A stretch of 64,000 nt of DNA from Gammaproteobacteria bacterium (GCA_021772975.1 JAJFKY010000006.1:1-64000), one strand, 5' to 3'. Shown: positions 1 through 10,906, counted from the first letter of the stretch. Numbers and translations: made by a program. Notes: generated by a model not told the origin, from the letters alone.

Positions 1-3000
1 GGTGCATAATGCTGACTAACGTCGTCCGGGCCGGCCTGCCCGTTGATCAGGTGGTCCGGATACCAGGTTTCCAGTTCACGTCCAAATGGGTCGTAAGCCA
101 TGCGGGTAATCAGCCCGTTGGCATCGGTGACCCTTGTGGGATTGCCTTCGCGAGGCTCAACCACAGTCGTCACCATATGCTGTTCTGCATTGGTGATCGT
201 ATCCGGAAAATACCCGTCGCTGGCGGTATAGCCTGTGGTGGTGGTTCTTGGAGCGGGAAGATCACTGGCATCCACGGTAACCTGGATGGGGTTGCCGTAA
301 CTGTCATATAGGGTATCGGTCTGCTGCCAGATACCAGTGGCATTACCGCAGGTTGCAGTGCTGGCACTATCGACAAGCTGCATACAGTTGGGTTTGCGCA
401 GCGTATTGTCATAACCCACCAGTTGCGTGGTGATTTTGGTCTGCTCACTGGCCGCTTCGGCATCACCGGGATAATCACTGGTCACCGCGGTTTCTGACCG
501 GATCAGTTTGCCCAGCCACCATTCGGTTTCACTGCTTTCATAGGCATTGGTGACCGCTTGAGTATGTGTCAGCGCGGGCCCACCATCCAAATGCGTTTCA
601 GTCACAACACCCGTCAGCCTATTGCCGTAGGCGTCGAAGGCTATGCCGGTGTTAGCCGTTGCGGTATAGATGCCGCCACCGAGTTCTTTTTGCAGCGTCA
701 GACTGCTGAACATCATGGGATGATAAATACCGGCATCACCTGGGATATTTTCAGTGACCTGGGCCTGGGCAAACTCAATGCCGCCGCTTTGCTGACCATC
801 AATATTGCACATTGCAAGGTACTGACCCGGGCCGCTCATCGAGCCGGAAGCGGCGCGGCAACCCCATTCGTATTGGCTACTCGTCAATACGTTTGCAGGC
901 AGATTGAAGCTGCCATCGGGGGTGCGATCCTGCATTGGATCATAAGCTATGCTGGCCAGTTGGGTATAACTGCCTTCCAGCCGGCCCGCCAACGGGAATA
1001 TCTGATGGAACACCGAGACATTGCGCAGATTGTTCTGCTGATCATCGCTGATGGCCAATGGGTTGCTCACGACCTGTTCACTGACCACCTTGCGGAACCC
1101 CTGGAAGCCACGGCCCTGATTGTTGTAAACCGCTTCCTCATAACCGTAATAAGTGGTGTTTTGCAGCTTGTTCAAACCCATGCATGCTGCACCCAGGTCG
1201 CAGTACAGCCCATTGCTTTGATCAAACTGAGAAACCACGTACATTGATGACGCAAAATAAAAATATTCACCGGCGCCATGCTCCAGATAGCCATCATCGA
1301 CGGCTCGGTCTGGAACCACATACAACGGGATATTGGTTTCCATCGCGCGCTCGGGGGGATTGGCGGATAGCGGCGCATAAGTCCAGCTGGATTGATTACC
1401 AAAACCATCGCTGGTGCTGGTCATCAAATCCAGTATCTGATCGCGCGGCAGCATATTGCGGGTGATGTAATAACCGCGCTGGGTTAAAGCATCATCAGTA
1501 TGAATGCCCTGCGACACTAGATTGCCCCACCAGGTGGTGTAGCCTACGTCGGTATATCCAAGCGGATTATCAACACAACGCGAGCGGTAGGGGTTACCAG
1601 GAGAATTATTTTGACTCGGGCCAACCGGGGCTGAATCGATTTCCTGCTGACAGCCATACACCGTAAATATATCGGTGATGCCATCACCCCGGCTATCGGC
1701 CACGGTGCTTCTCACCGAGGAGATCAAGCCGGTAGCGGAATAATCAACCAGCCTTGCGGTGATGGTGTTGGTGGCATCATCAATCGGACCAAACTCCAGA
1801 ATACCCATCTGATAAGTGGACCTGTCCAGATGGCCATAACCTTCATAGTGCGGGTTGCCGTTGACTACGGTGGCGCCATTGAAATCGTCTGGTGCGGCCG
1901 AGCTTTGATTAACTGGACCAACCGGGGCAATCCCGTTGGTATTGGTCGGGCAATACACACCAAATTGATCATTGCCGTTGTTACCACCGCGTGGCGTACC
2001 GGGCGCGTAGCTGCCGTTATAACGCGAAACACAAATCGGTGTTTCAATCGCACGCGGGATCATCAGTTCGGTCTCGCCATCGTTGTCCCAGTCTATGGGT
2101 TTGATGAGGTTGCCGAAGCGTGGTGAACGCAGCACGCTGTTGGATGATACATCCATGGCGTTGTAGATATTATCCTGGTAAACAATTTCGATCGGCGCGG
2201 AATAAATGGCTGACCCGCCGGACGGCTGACCTTGATTAATCTGCACATACCAGGAGGTACTGGTCAGTGTGCTATCAGCGGCGTTGGGTATAAACACATA
2301 ATCGTTCAGACCATCGCTGTTGATATCCATCGGTAACTGATAGGTCAGACGTGGATCGCTGTATAGCCCAAGGCTTTGATCGCCCCGCGAATAGGGGTCA
2401 CTGTTGGCAGCAACAGTGGTGCCATCAGAATATTCAACAATATCGAAGCTGATCTGATCCACCGCGCTTGACTGATTAAGCAGCACACGCACCGGCGCAT
2501 CGCTGAACCCCAGAGATACGACGGCGCTGATGTCCAGATCAGCAACCTCATAGATATACGCGATATCCAGCAATTGGCTGCTGATTACAATATCCTGCAG
2601 GCCATCGCCGTTGACGTCTTCAAAATGTGTCCCGGTGGCGATTTCAGCCTGGTATTGGTCATCCGGGTCAACGCCCAGTGCGATGTTATAGGGCCAGATA
2701 TAAATAACCCCTTCGATACCATTGGTATTGGTCTGGGTTGGCGGAATGACCGAGGCACCGGCGTACTTGCTGTAATCAATAACGCCATTACTGTCGGTAT
2801 CGCCATCATTGATCCATAGCTGCAAGCCAGTGGTGCTGTGAAAATCCCCATCCATATCCGTGACATCAATGGATACCCTGGTGAACACATCCTCAGCGCC
2901 ATCGCCATTGAAATCGCCGACACTGGCATTGGTGCTGTCAAGGTCTGCCGCGGGGATTCGCAGTGTGGTTGCTATCACATCAAAATAATCGCTGAATTGG

Positions 3001-6000
3001 TTGCCCTGCCCGCTGGCGGGTCGCCGCAGGTACCAATGGAATATCGAATCATTGGTGCCATCGTCCGCGGTTCGAAACCCCCATGAGTCGGTAATCCCGT
3101 CGTCGTTAAAATCCACCGAATTATTGATGGAGCGTGTAGTGCCATGCACGGCAAGAAAGTCTTCCAGCGTTGCCATCAACTCATCGGTCATGGTGCCGGC
3201 CAGGGCATCAATCTCCGCCTGCGTCGGTGCCCGGCCCATGCTGCTGGATAACTGCGCTTCCAGGTCCAGGGTGGCCACATACTGTTCTATGCTGGTTCGG
3301 GATGCTTCAGTCTGCGCAGCCGGGCTATCAACATTCCCCAACGGATCGGAGGTGCTGACCCGCCATTTTTCCTGGCCCTCAGCGTCAATGGAAACAATAT
3401 AGCCGCCATCCGGTGTCTGGAAAAACAGCTCTTTGCTGCCGTCACCATCCAGATCGTCCATTTGTTCGATACGGCCCGCATTGGGATGCAGTTGAACGCC
3501 ACTGCCATCTACGCTCACCAGTAAGGGGTCTGTACTGATTAGATCCTCAAAAGTGCCGTCACCATCCTGATCACTTTGCACCTTGCCCCAATCAAACAGT
3601 GGCCGGTCATCGCCCCAGGCAAAAGTGGTGGCCGGCAGACAAGTCTGACCGCTGGTGCCTTCCCGGGCACATTCAGTAACGGTGGTCAGTAAAGACCTGC
3701 CGGTGGCTGCGCTGGGACTGTAGACCAGCCGGTATTCACGAATCCAGTTGCTGTCAGATCCATTTCTATCCACAAACGTGCGTATGGTTTTCAGACGTTT
3801 GGTCTGCTCCGTGCGGTAACCGTTGAGATAGGATATTGCCTCGTCGCCTGGCCGGTTTTCATAGACCAATTGAAGCTCACGGTTGCCAAAGCTCAGATTG
3901 CTTCCGGTATAACGGATGCGTGACATCAATCGCTCGCCATCCCCAGCGGGCTCGTCATAGTCATAGCGAATATTGTTATTTGCTTGATCAGTCTCGGTGG
4001 TCAGCAGCCAACTGTTGGTCACACAGGCAGTGGCATTGATGGGCTCAGGGTTTACCCGCTGGTTGTCACCATCACCATAAACCCGCGTTATGTTGTCCTT
4101 GCTCTGTACCGTAAAGGTATGGGTACAACCGCTCGTGGCCGCGGTACCAGCGCCATTTAAGCTGATCAGCGCAAAGCCATCAATTTCAGTCCGATACGTT
4201 GAACCGGTACCCCAGTAAGCCCCTGAGACCAGCATTAAACGTTGACCATCCAGACACAAGCGGTCGGTATTGTCATAGGTGACGCCTTTACTGAAACCAT
4301 CCTGGGCAATGGTCGAAGGACAACGGCTGATGGCACTGCCGGCCGACAACGACCAGCCCATACCGAGCGTTCCATTACCAGCACGGCTATTGTAATTAAG
4401 ACTGACCGAAGGCTGCATGCCCTGTCGGCCGGGCGGTATATTGATGGGAATGCTGTAAGTGGCCGCACCGCCACTGACGCTGGCCTGACCAGCCAATGTT
4501 CCAATGCCTGCATTATGGATGATTTGATCGTGATCATGCGCGGTGGCATCTTGCGGGTTGCCCGGCAGGTCATCCGGCGTTGCCAGAGGTGCATCACCCA
4601 CCACGGATACGCCCAGATCATCATTGGCGTTTGTTCCCTCCGCATACACGGTCAACGTACCCGTGGTGATGGCGATCACATTGGTGGCCGCAGGTTCATT
4701 CAAGCGATTGCGCAGCATGAAACGATAATCGCCCGGCAGGCCGATGCTGCAACCATAGTTTTGCACCACAAAGCCGCTGGGAACGGAACCGCTGGGACCT
4801 TCGCACAAATCCGCCAGGGGAGTATATGCCCCCCAGGTACTGGCCCCGTCGCTCTTGTACTGATAGAACGGTTCAATTGCCGGTAACGCATCGCCGACAA
4901 AATCCGCATCACTGAACCAGGTCATGGTGATATTGCATTCGCCGTTAACCAGGGTACAACTCTGCGGATCAATCACCCCCGGATCGCTGTCCTCATAGAA
5001 CCGGATGTCATGAAAATTAGACTCGCGCCGCACTGGGGTTAACTGTGAAGAGTCAAAATTCATCGCCACCTGACGCAACACCCCACCCGTTTCATTGGGA
5101 ATGGTAAACGTTAAATCGCCACTGAAACTTAAACCAGAGCCTGCCGTGTCCAGAACACTGCTTTGTTTGCTGCGGATGACCGTATTGACTTCACCACCCG
5201 GGCCGTTGTTGGTGCCAGGGTCAATGGTCAGCGCGATCACATCATCAAAATGGCTGATGTCACTGTTAAGCGGGTCAATCCCGTAGGCAGGTGTCCGAAA
5301 GTAAACTCCAGCATCCAATTTGGGGAAACCGTTGCTGCACTGAGCGGAATGGGCTGGATCATTGCAGTTAATAATGCCGTTGACCCACATCGGCTGACCC
5401 AGATTATCAAACCCGAACATGACTTCGGCTTCCAGATAACCGCTGCTCCAGGACACCACCCGCTGATCACTCTCATCAAACTGATAAGAACCGTTCAGAT
5501 AATCATGGGGATTGGGAGCGATCGCAATCGGATTACCCTGCGGGTCCTGCGGGAAAGCGGTTTCATCATAGGTAATCTGACGCAGTGCCGTGCTGAAACC
5601 AGCCGCGCCGGTATTCAGGCCGCGATCAAGGTTTGAGGTGACCGTGATTTCAACATCATTGTTGCTATCGGGATCAAAACACACCAGCAAATTGCCGACA
5701 TTGGTGTTCCGCTGAACACCGGAAACAAATTCCGGGTAATACAGTGCTCCACGAAATGCCCGATTCTGAGCATTGCTGCAACCGGCCGCGGTCTGACCCT
5801 CGCTTATTTCAACGAGTTCGGCGTACACCCAAACCGGCGTCCAGCGCCCGTAGATTCGCCGATAGGTACTCCAGTAAGCCAGCAGATCGTAGGTGTCACC
5901 GTATTGCTCATGGATATTCTCGTAGCGCAGATCACTGGCCCAGTAAAATGCCCATCCCTGCCGCGGCATGGTGTTCTGATTGGTCCAGTAACCCGGGTTT

Positions 6001-9000
6001 AACAGCTCAGGGCCACCACTGCTGGGCGTGTCAGGTATTTGTGGCGGGGCGGTCTGACAAAGATTGGCCGTATTGGTTACCTGAATATAACCAATCTCCT
6101 GGCATAACTGCTGATCCTGCATATTCGGGCAACCGTAAATGCGTCTGGCCAGCGTATTTAATGGAGCCCCGCTTGGGTTTTGGGTCAACACACTGACACC
6201 GTTGACTTCAATATCTCCGGCCGCCACAAAAAAATCATCAGCGAAATTAACCGCATCGACATAATAATAGGCTGGCTGGTCAAACTGCACGCCTGGCAGC
6301 GCCGTATCGGTATCGCTGTAGGTCCATTCAAGACTAATCGCTGGGTCCTGTCCACGATAGCAAAGTGTTTCCTGGATCGCGTTATAACCCGGTGAAGCCG
6401 GCACGTTTACACTGACGGCGGCGCTCGGCCCGGAGCAGATGTCTGCGCCATTACGATTGCGGAAACAAGCCTGCGCCTCGTATTCATAGGTGCCGGCACG
6501 GTTGTTGCGCGTGGGCAGGAAGGTTGTCTGGTTGGGCGTTTGACCCGAGATATCCTGATAATAGGTCCGTATCCCACTGCTGGTGCTGCTGGTTTCCTTG
6601 ATCCGGTAATAATCTACGATAGTGGTATTGTCAGCCTCGACATCAGGCTGAGTATTCTGCAAGCGCAAGGTATATTCCTGATTGATCGCGCCACTGTCGC
6701 TGCCGACCGGATCAGGCGGCTGTAAAGTCACATCAAGCTCGGGAGGCGGATTCAGAATAACAGGCGAGGTTAATGCTATGTTGCAATCCAAACCGCCTGT
6801 TAATGATGCGCAGGTGCGAATATACAAAAATTCCCCTGATGAGTAATCCAATACCGAACTTGACCAGGCGCCACTGAAGCCAACAGGCACGGTTTCCAGC
6901 AACGTGTCACCCGCATAAATGGCGAAACCAGCCGGCGGATTGCTGGCCAGGAAACTTTGCGGATAACTCCACGATAGCCTCAAAGTGGGATCATCGCCTA
7001 TCTCCAGCCAGGTAGCCTGGATATTGATCGCCTTGGTTAACGGATAACCGCCTTCGTGCCAGAATTTATTCCAGGGGCCGCAAGGATTGGCCGGCAAGTC
7101 CTGATTGCATAACCGGATTCTAAATTCATAAGCCTGTTGGACATCCAGATCTGACACAACGGCACCGCCAATCGCGCCTGAGTACACATACGGCTGACCG
7201 ATCACCCCGGTATTGTTGTCCCCGTCCGCCGGATAACCCAGATCGGCACGGCGTTTATCCACCTCATAGACCAGGTTGGCTTCATCAGCGGCATAAAACA
7301 GTGTTTCCCAGTCCAGTACGTGATGGCCCGAATCCGCATTGCGCGTCACGCTGAATCCACGCACTTCACCGGGCTGGCAGCTATCCGGCGCCATGAATAT
7401 CTCATCCGGTCTGATACTGCAAAAACTCATGTCACCCTGGCCCTGGTTTTGCCGCCACCAGGTCCGCATGGCATCCCGATCCTGACAACTGAAACCATCT
7501 GAGTCCGACCACAGCAGTTGAAACGGAGCCAGATCAGGCAGCTCTGACATCAACTCATCACGGGACGCATATTCACCGGCAAACTTCGATAGCTGGCTGT
7601 TGCCCTGCAAATTCATCTCCAGACAAACCTGCGGCAGTCCGGTGGACAACTCGGTCAGATTAACCGCGTTGCTTAAATTCAATGAAAAATAGCTTTGAGC
7701 GCTCAAATCAAGACCACCGCCACCCCCGAACAGAGCAAATGTATTGCCCGAAATGTCCAGGCTATAGGCGTCCAGTAATGTAACGGGGCAACCGGAGGGT
7801 GGTTGCATGGTTTGAAACGCGTTGCCCGCCATTTTCAGATTGGACACGCTATAGTCTTCCAGCAGTGGCAGGTCCGCATCACCCAACCCGTTGCTGCTCA
7901 GGTCCAGAAAACCAACCGCCGTCAGCGCAGGCGGTAATCCACTACAAATAAAACTGCCGTTCCCCAACTGGTTACCGGCCAATGAATAAGTAATCAGGTT
8001 ATTGCTAGCTAGTACCGGTAGAGCGGATAAACCCAGGTCATCAATAAACAGATAGGCCAAGTCCTGCATTTGCGCGAGAGGGCTCAGATCAATACCCGTA
8101 TTGCCAGAGATATCCAGTAACTGTACATCCGGCAAATCCTGAACAGGCGTGATACTGGTAATGGCATGATCGGGGATTTTCAGCGTAATCAAACCACTAA
8201 AATTATCCGCTTGTTGAATATTGGTGATGAGATTGCTTTGACCAGTACAATCTAAATCTTCGATTTCCTGTAACTGTTGACCTCCCAGATAACCATTATC
8301 GTAAATACATTCCGCCAAAGGATTATTAACGTTATTAAGCGCCCCATCAGCACCAAAGACAGTATCAATTTGATCGGTTGGGCTCAAAGTCGCTCCGCCA
8401 CCACCACCCCAGGGGCCCTTGCCACCGCTGCCTGAACTACTCCTTACCAGTGGCGCACGGCTTGCGCTGGTAGTGGCGGCAAGATCTGATTTACCGGAAT
8501 CACTGGCGGCTGCCACCGCTGGCTGTGCCGGCACATAAACCGGTCTGACACTGACCGTGTAATCACCGGGCGCGCGGCGCCGGAAGCGAATCCGGCGCGG
8601 CAGCTTTTCGGTACCATCGGCCAGCAGTGTCTTGGTAATCACATGATGTTCATAGGTACCATCATCACGGGTTAAAAAGACTTCGTAACTATCCAGTTCA
8701 TACAAGTCGCGGATATCCGGGGACAGCCGTTGCGGGCGGCGCCATTTAACCTTGAAGCTGGAACGGATACGGCCATCAGCCCGGGTGATGATCTGTACAT
8801 CGCGGACCGGATTGAATCTTGGGTCTTCACCATCGGTGGGCGGGACGCAGTTGCTGCAGGCGCCGCTGTCGAGCAGATGGCCATCAGCGTCCGGCAAGGG
8901 CTGCGCCAGCAACCAATCCTGAAAAGCCTGCTGCAGCGCGGACATATCCAGATGCCCATGTTCAGCGATAACATCGGCAATGAGCTGTTCCTGAATGTCT

Positions 9001-9098
9001 AGGGGAATCTGATCTTCAGGCAAAAATTGAGCAACGGCAGCGTTGCAGAAAAACAAAACCGCGGCAGTGACCACTGCCAGACGAGTCGTAACGGACAT
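1..9098 (-). CDS. Giant secreted SpvB/Rhs YD-repeat protein, N-terminal >3,000 residues (C-terminus beyond window)
   Basis: Read by eye on the minus strand, the frame is open from an ATG at 9098 to base 1 with no stop, about 3,032 codons. An AAGGTG ribosome site lies about 9 bases before the ATG. Residues 1-23 look like a signal peptide ending AVA before QFLPED. In order: fibronectin-like segment (about 95-188), Gly-rich linker (220-235), leucine-rich-repeat region (235-530), one or more fibronectin-like segments (about 555-1000), an SpvB-type domain (from about 1528; LAGQASVSGGAATYSIPINI, then PPGRQGMQPSVSLNYNS and GNGTLGMGWSLS), an FG-GAP/VCBS-like propeller with repeated DxDGDG or DxNGDG calcium loops (1837-2490), a GRGFQGFRK motif near 2663 as in TcdB/SpvB proteins, and the first YD motifs (LYDSYGNPIQV near 2930, AYDPFGRELETWY near 3003). 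SpvB/TcdB/Rhs proteins form large shells that often carry a C-terminal toxin; that end is not visible, so toxin function is inference. Confidence 0.9.
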   Translation of the reverse strand, partial: MSVTTRLAVVTAAVLFFCNAAVAQFLPEDQIPLDIQEQLIADVIAEHGHLDMSALQQAFQDWLLAQPLPDADGHLLDSGACSNCVPPTDGEDPRFNPVRDVQIITRADGRIRSSFKVKWRRPQRLSPDIRDLYELDSYEVFLTRDDGTYEHHVITKTLLADGTEKLPRRIRFRRRAPGDYTVSVRPVYVPAQPAVAAASDSGKSDLAATTSASRAPLVRSSSGSGGKGPWGGGGGATLSPTDQIDTVFGADGALNNVNNPLAECIYDNGYLGGQQLQEIEDLDCTGQSNLITNIQQADNFSGLITLKIPDHAITSITPVQDLPDVQLLDISGNTGIDLSPLAQMQDLAYLFIDDLGLSALPVLASNNLITYSLAGNQLGNGSFICSGLPPALTAVGFLDLSSNGLGDADLPLLEDYSVSNLKMAGNAFQTMQPPSGCPVTLLDAYSLDISGNTFALFGGGGGLDLSAQSYFSLNLSNAVNLTELSTGLPQVCLEMNLQGNSQLSKFAGEYASRDELMSELPDLAPFQLLWSDSDGFSCQDRDAMRTWWRQNQGQGDMSFCSIRPDEIFMAPDSCQPGEVRGFSVTRNADSGHHVLDWETLFYAADEANLVYEVDKRRADLGYPADGDNNTGVIGQPYVYSGAIGGAVVSDLDVQQAYEFRIRLCNQDLPANPCGPWNKFWHEGGYPLTKAINIQATWLEIGDDPTLRLSWSYPQSFLASNPPAGFAIYAGDTLLETVPVGFSGAWSSSVLDYSSGEFLYIRTCASLTGGLDCNIALTSPVILNPPPELDVTLQPPDPVGSDSGAINQEYTLRLQNTQPDVEADNTTIVDYYRIKETSSTSSGIRTYYQDISGQTPNQTTFLPTRNNRAGTYEYEAQACFRNRNGADICSGPSAAVSVNVPASPGYNAIQETLCYRGQDPAISLEWTYSDTDTALPGVQFDQPAYYYVDAVNFADDFFVAAGDIEVNGVSVLTQNPSGAPLNTLARRIYGCPNMQDQQLCQEIGYIQVTNTANLCQTAPPQIPDTPSSGGPELLNPGYWTNQNTMPRQGWAFYWASDLRYENIHEQYGDTYDLLAYWSTYRRIYGRWTPVWVYAELVEISEGQTAAGCSNAQNRAFRGALYYPEFVSGVQRNTNVGNLLVCFDPDSNNDVEITVTSNLDRGLNTGAAGFSTALRQITYDETAFPQDPQGNPIAIAPNPHDYLNGSYQFDESDQRVVSWSSGYLEAEVMFGFDNLGQPMWVNGIINCNDPAHSAQCSNGFPKLDAGVYFRTPAYGIDPLNSDISHFDDVIALTIDPGTNNGPGGEVNTVIRSKQSSVLDTAGSGLSFSGDLTFTIPNETGGVLRQVAMNFDSSQLTPVRRESNFHDIRFYEDSDPGVIDPQSCTLVNGECNITMTWFSDADFVGDALPAIEPFYQYKSDGASTWGAYTPLADLCEGPSGSVPSGFVVQNYGCSIGLPGDYRFMLRNRLNEPAATNVIAITTGTLTVYAEGTNANDDLGVSVVGDAPLATPDDLPGNPQDATAHDHDQIIHNAGIGTLAGQASVSGGAATYSIPINIPPGRQGMQPSVSLNYNSRAGNGTLGMGWSLSAGSAISRCPSTIAQDGFSKGVTYDNTDRLCLDGQRLMLVSGAYWGTGSTYRTEIDGFALISLNGAGTAATSGCTHTFTVQSKDNITRVYGDGDNQRVNPEPINATACVTNSWLLTTETDQANNNIRYDYDEPAGDGERLMSRIRYTGSNLSFGNRELQLVYENRPGDEAISYLNGYRTEQTKRLKTIRTFVDRNGSDSNWIREYRLVYSPSAATGRSLLTTVTECAREGTSGQTCLPATTFAWGDDRPLFDWGKVQSDQDGDGTFEDLISTDPLLVSVDGSGVQLHPNAGRIEQMDDLDGDGSKELFFQTPDGGYIVSIDAEGQEKWRVSTSDPLGNVDSPAAQTEASRTSIEQYVATLDLEAQLSSSMGRAPTQAEIDALAGTMTDELMATLEDFLAVHGTTRSINNSVDFNDDGITDSWGFRTADDGTNDSIFHWYLRRPASGQGNQFSDYFDVIATTLRIPAADLDSTNASVGDFNGDGAEDVFTRVSIDVTDMDGDFHSTTGLQLWINDGDTDSNGVIDYSKYAGASVIPPTQTNTNGIEGVIYIWPYNIALGVDPDDQYQAEIATGTHFEDVNGDGLQDIVISSQLLDIAYIYEVADLDISAVVSLGFSDAPVRVLLNQSSAVDQISFDIVEYSDGTTVAANSDPYSRGDQSLGLYSDPRLTYQLPMDINSDGLNDYVFIPNAADSTLTSTSWYVQINQGQPSGGSAIYSAPIEIVYQDNIYNAMDVSSNSVLRSPRFGNLIKPIDWDNDGETELMIPRAIETPICVSRYNGSYAPGTPRGGNNGNDQFGVYCPTNTNGIAPVGPVNQSSAAPDDFNGATVVNGNPHYEGYGHLDRSTYQMGILEFGPIDDATNTITARLVDYSATGLISSVRSTVADSRGDGITDIFTVYGCQQEIDSAPVGPSQNNSPGNPYRSRCVDNPLGYTDVGYTTWWGNLVSQGIHTDDALTQRGYYITRNMLPRDQILDLMTSTSDGFGNQSSWTYAPLSANPPERAMETNIPLYVVPDRAVDDGYLEHGAGEYFYFASSMYVVSQFDQSNGLYCDLGAACMGLNKLQNTTYYGYEEAVYNNQGRGFQGFRKVVSEQVVSNPLAISDDQQNNLRNVSVFHQIFPLAGRLEGSYTQLASIAYDPMQDRTPDGSFNLPANVLTSSQYEWGCRAASGSMSGPGQYLAMCNIDGQQSGGIEFAQAQVTENIPGDAGIYHPMMFSSLTLQKELGGGIYTATANTGIAFDAYGNRLTGVVTETHLDGGPALTHTQAVTNAYESSETEWWLGKLIRSETAVTSDYPGDAEAASEQTKITTQLVGYDNTLRKPNCMQLVDSASTATCGNATGIWQQTDTLYDSYGNPIQVTVDASDLPAPRTTTTGYTASDGYFPDTITNAEQHMVTTVVEPREGNPTRVTDANGLITRMAYDPFGRELETWYPDHLINGQAGPDDVSQHYA

Positions 9099-9517
9099 AT
9101 GCGTTTACACCTTAAGTATTACTGGTTCGGATACGCATATCCCTGCAATCACCCTTAACCTACAACATCAAAACAAGAGCCCGCATGCTCCGCTGCAGGC
9201 ACTCTAACTCATTATCACGACTTTTTTGTTATCTGAACACGAGGTTCTTGGTGTCTGGTTGACATTAACAACCATATTGGGCTTTTTTGCAACCACTAAT
9301 GATCATTTCGGGCCGATATCTTACAGGCTGACACGGCATTTTCTTACACGCTGAGTACTTTCAGACAAATCCATGGAGCATCGAACGAACTTTACCCCTG
9401 GCTTTAAGAGTATCCCTCGGTCCGCTAAAATCAGCAGACTCGAAGCCTTCAACCGTGCTGACTTGAGCAGCATTCTCGCTACCTATCGATCAACTCAAAT
9501 ACCGGAATGTGCTCCGG
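9099..9517. other. Intergenic region upstream of the giant gene, no gene seen
   Basis: This gap lies between the glmM stop and the giant gene start, both on the minus strand. No coding frame resembles a known protein. A short inverted repeat (GGTTG/CAACC around 9257-9273) and a weak hairpin just after the glmM stop are visible. The leader of the giant gene must lie here, but no convincing -35/-10 pair was found by eye. Confidence 0.5.
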
Positions 9518-10906
9518 CTACTGGGCCAGGTTCCGGACAATATCGGCAATGTGCCGCGCGTGCTGGTTGGCCTGCTCCATATCGTGATGCTCAACCATCA
9601 CGCGCACCAGCGGTTCGGTGCCAGAGGGCCTTAATACCAGCCGGCCGGTACCGTTCAGGCTGTTTTCAACCTGGGCAACCGCCTCGCTCAGCTCAGCGTT
9701 ACGGTTGATCTGCGGCCAGCATTTACCGCCCAGCGGCACGTTGATCATGATCTGCGGCAGCAACGTCAGGCCGGCGATGGCTTCGGTCAGGCTGAGCTTG
9801 CGGCGCGCCAGCGTCTGCAAAACCTGTAACGCGGTCAACATGCCATCACCGGTGATCGATTGATCCAGGCACAGCACGTGCCCGGAGGTTTCCCCGCCCA
9901 GTTGCCAGCTGTTTTCCCGCAGTTTCTGATGCACAAAACGGTCACCGACATCGGCCCGAATCAGCGGAATGGCATGCCGGTTCAACGCTAATTCCAGGCC
10001 GTAGTTGGTCATTAGCGTGCCGACCACGCCCTGCTGTTGATTTAACCGTCCCTGGCGGTGGCGCTCGCTGGCCAGCACGTACAAAATACCGTCGCCGTCC
10101 ACCAGCTGCCCGCGATGATCGACCATCACCACCCGGTCGGCATCACCGTCCAGCGCCAACCCGAGATCAGCGCCGTGTTCAAGCACCGCCTGCTGCAGGC
10201 TATGCGGATGAGTCGAACCACAGCCCTGATTGATATTCAGACCATCGGGCTGATGATGGATCGCGATCACCTGGGCGCCCAATGCCTCCAGAATCCGTGG
10301 ACCCACCTGATAAGCCGCCCCATGGGCGCAATCGATCACAATCTTGAGATGCTCCAGGCGGATATCGTCAGCCACGCTGGCGCAACAGTATTCAATATAG
10401 CGTTCAGCGGCATCACTGATCCGTCTGGCCTTGCCAATCCGGTCGGCGGCGGACATCGGCAGATAATCAGCCTGCAGCAGCTCATCCAGTTTTAATTCGA
10501 TAGCCTGCTGCTGACTGTCAGGTAATTTACTGCCGTCGCCGGCAAACAGTTTGATGCCGTTGTCATGATAGGGATTGTGCGAAGCGGAAATGACAATACC
10601 CGCGCAACCCCGCAGGCTGCGGGTCAGATAGGACACCGCCGGCGTCGGCAAAGGCCCCAGCAGTGCGATATCGGCACCCGCCGCCGCCAGACCGGCTTCC
10701 AGCGCGGATTCAAACATATAGCCGGATAAGCGCGTGTCCTTGCCGATCACCACCGTTCTACGCTCAGCGGTCTGCAGCACACTGCCAACCGCATGGCCCA
10801 GGCGCAACATAAAGTCCGGTGTTACCGGCGGCTCACCCACCCGACCCCGGATACCGTCGGTACCGAAATACTGCTTGTGTCTGGAGCTTTGGCGGGAAGT
10901 GTTCAT
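9518..10906 (-). CDS. glmM: Phosphoglucosamine mutase
   Basis: Cytoplasmic enzyme that converts glucosamine-6-phosphate to glucosamine-1-phosphate, feeding UDP-GlcNAc for peptidoglycan and LPS. The protein (462 aa, family about 445) opens with QYFGTDGIRG, has the phospho-serine loop ISASHNP (catalytic Ser near 109) and the metal loop DGDADR, and ends with the phosphate-binding RPSGTEPLVRVMVE. A start 30 bases further upstream is possible. I chose the ATG at 10906 because it overlaps the folP stop as TAATG and the extra residues are not family-like. It is the last gene of rlmE-ftsH-folP-glmM, the same order as in E. coli, with translational coupling to folP likely. Confidence 0.96.
   Translation of the reverse strand: MNTSRQSSRHKQYFGTDGIRGRVGEPPVTPDFMLRLGHAVGSVLQTAERRTVVIGKDTRLSGYMFESALEAGLAAAGADIALLGPLPTPAVSYLTRSLRGCAGIVISASHNPYHDNGIKLFAGDGSKLPDSQQQAIELKLDELLQADYLPMSAADRIGKARRISDAAERYIEYCCASVADDIRLEHLKIVIDCAHGAAYQVGPRILEALGAQVIAIHHQPDGLNINQGCGSTHPHSLQQAVLEHGADLGLALDGDADRVVMVDHRGQLVDGDGILYVLASERHRQGRLNQQQGVVGTLMTNYGLELALNRHAIPLIRADVGDRFVHQKLRENSWQLGGETSGHVLCLDQSITGDGMLTALQVLQTLARRKLSLTEAIAGLTLLPQIMINVPLGGKCWPQINRNAELSEAVAQVENSLNGTGRLVLRPSGTEPLVRVMVEHHDMEQANQHARHIADIVRNLAQ

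Noticed and set aside
558-1247. Plus-strand open frame of 229 codons inside the giant gene
   Set aside because: It is antisense to the continuous minus-strand SpvB/Rhs frame, which carries clear domain motifs; the plus-strand product resembles no family.
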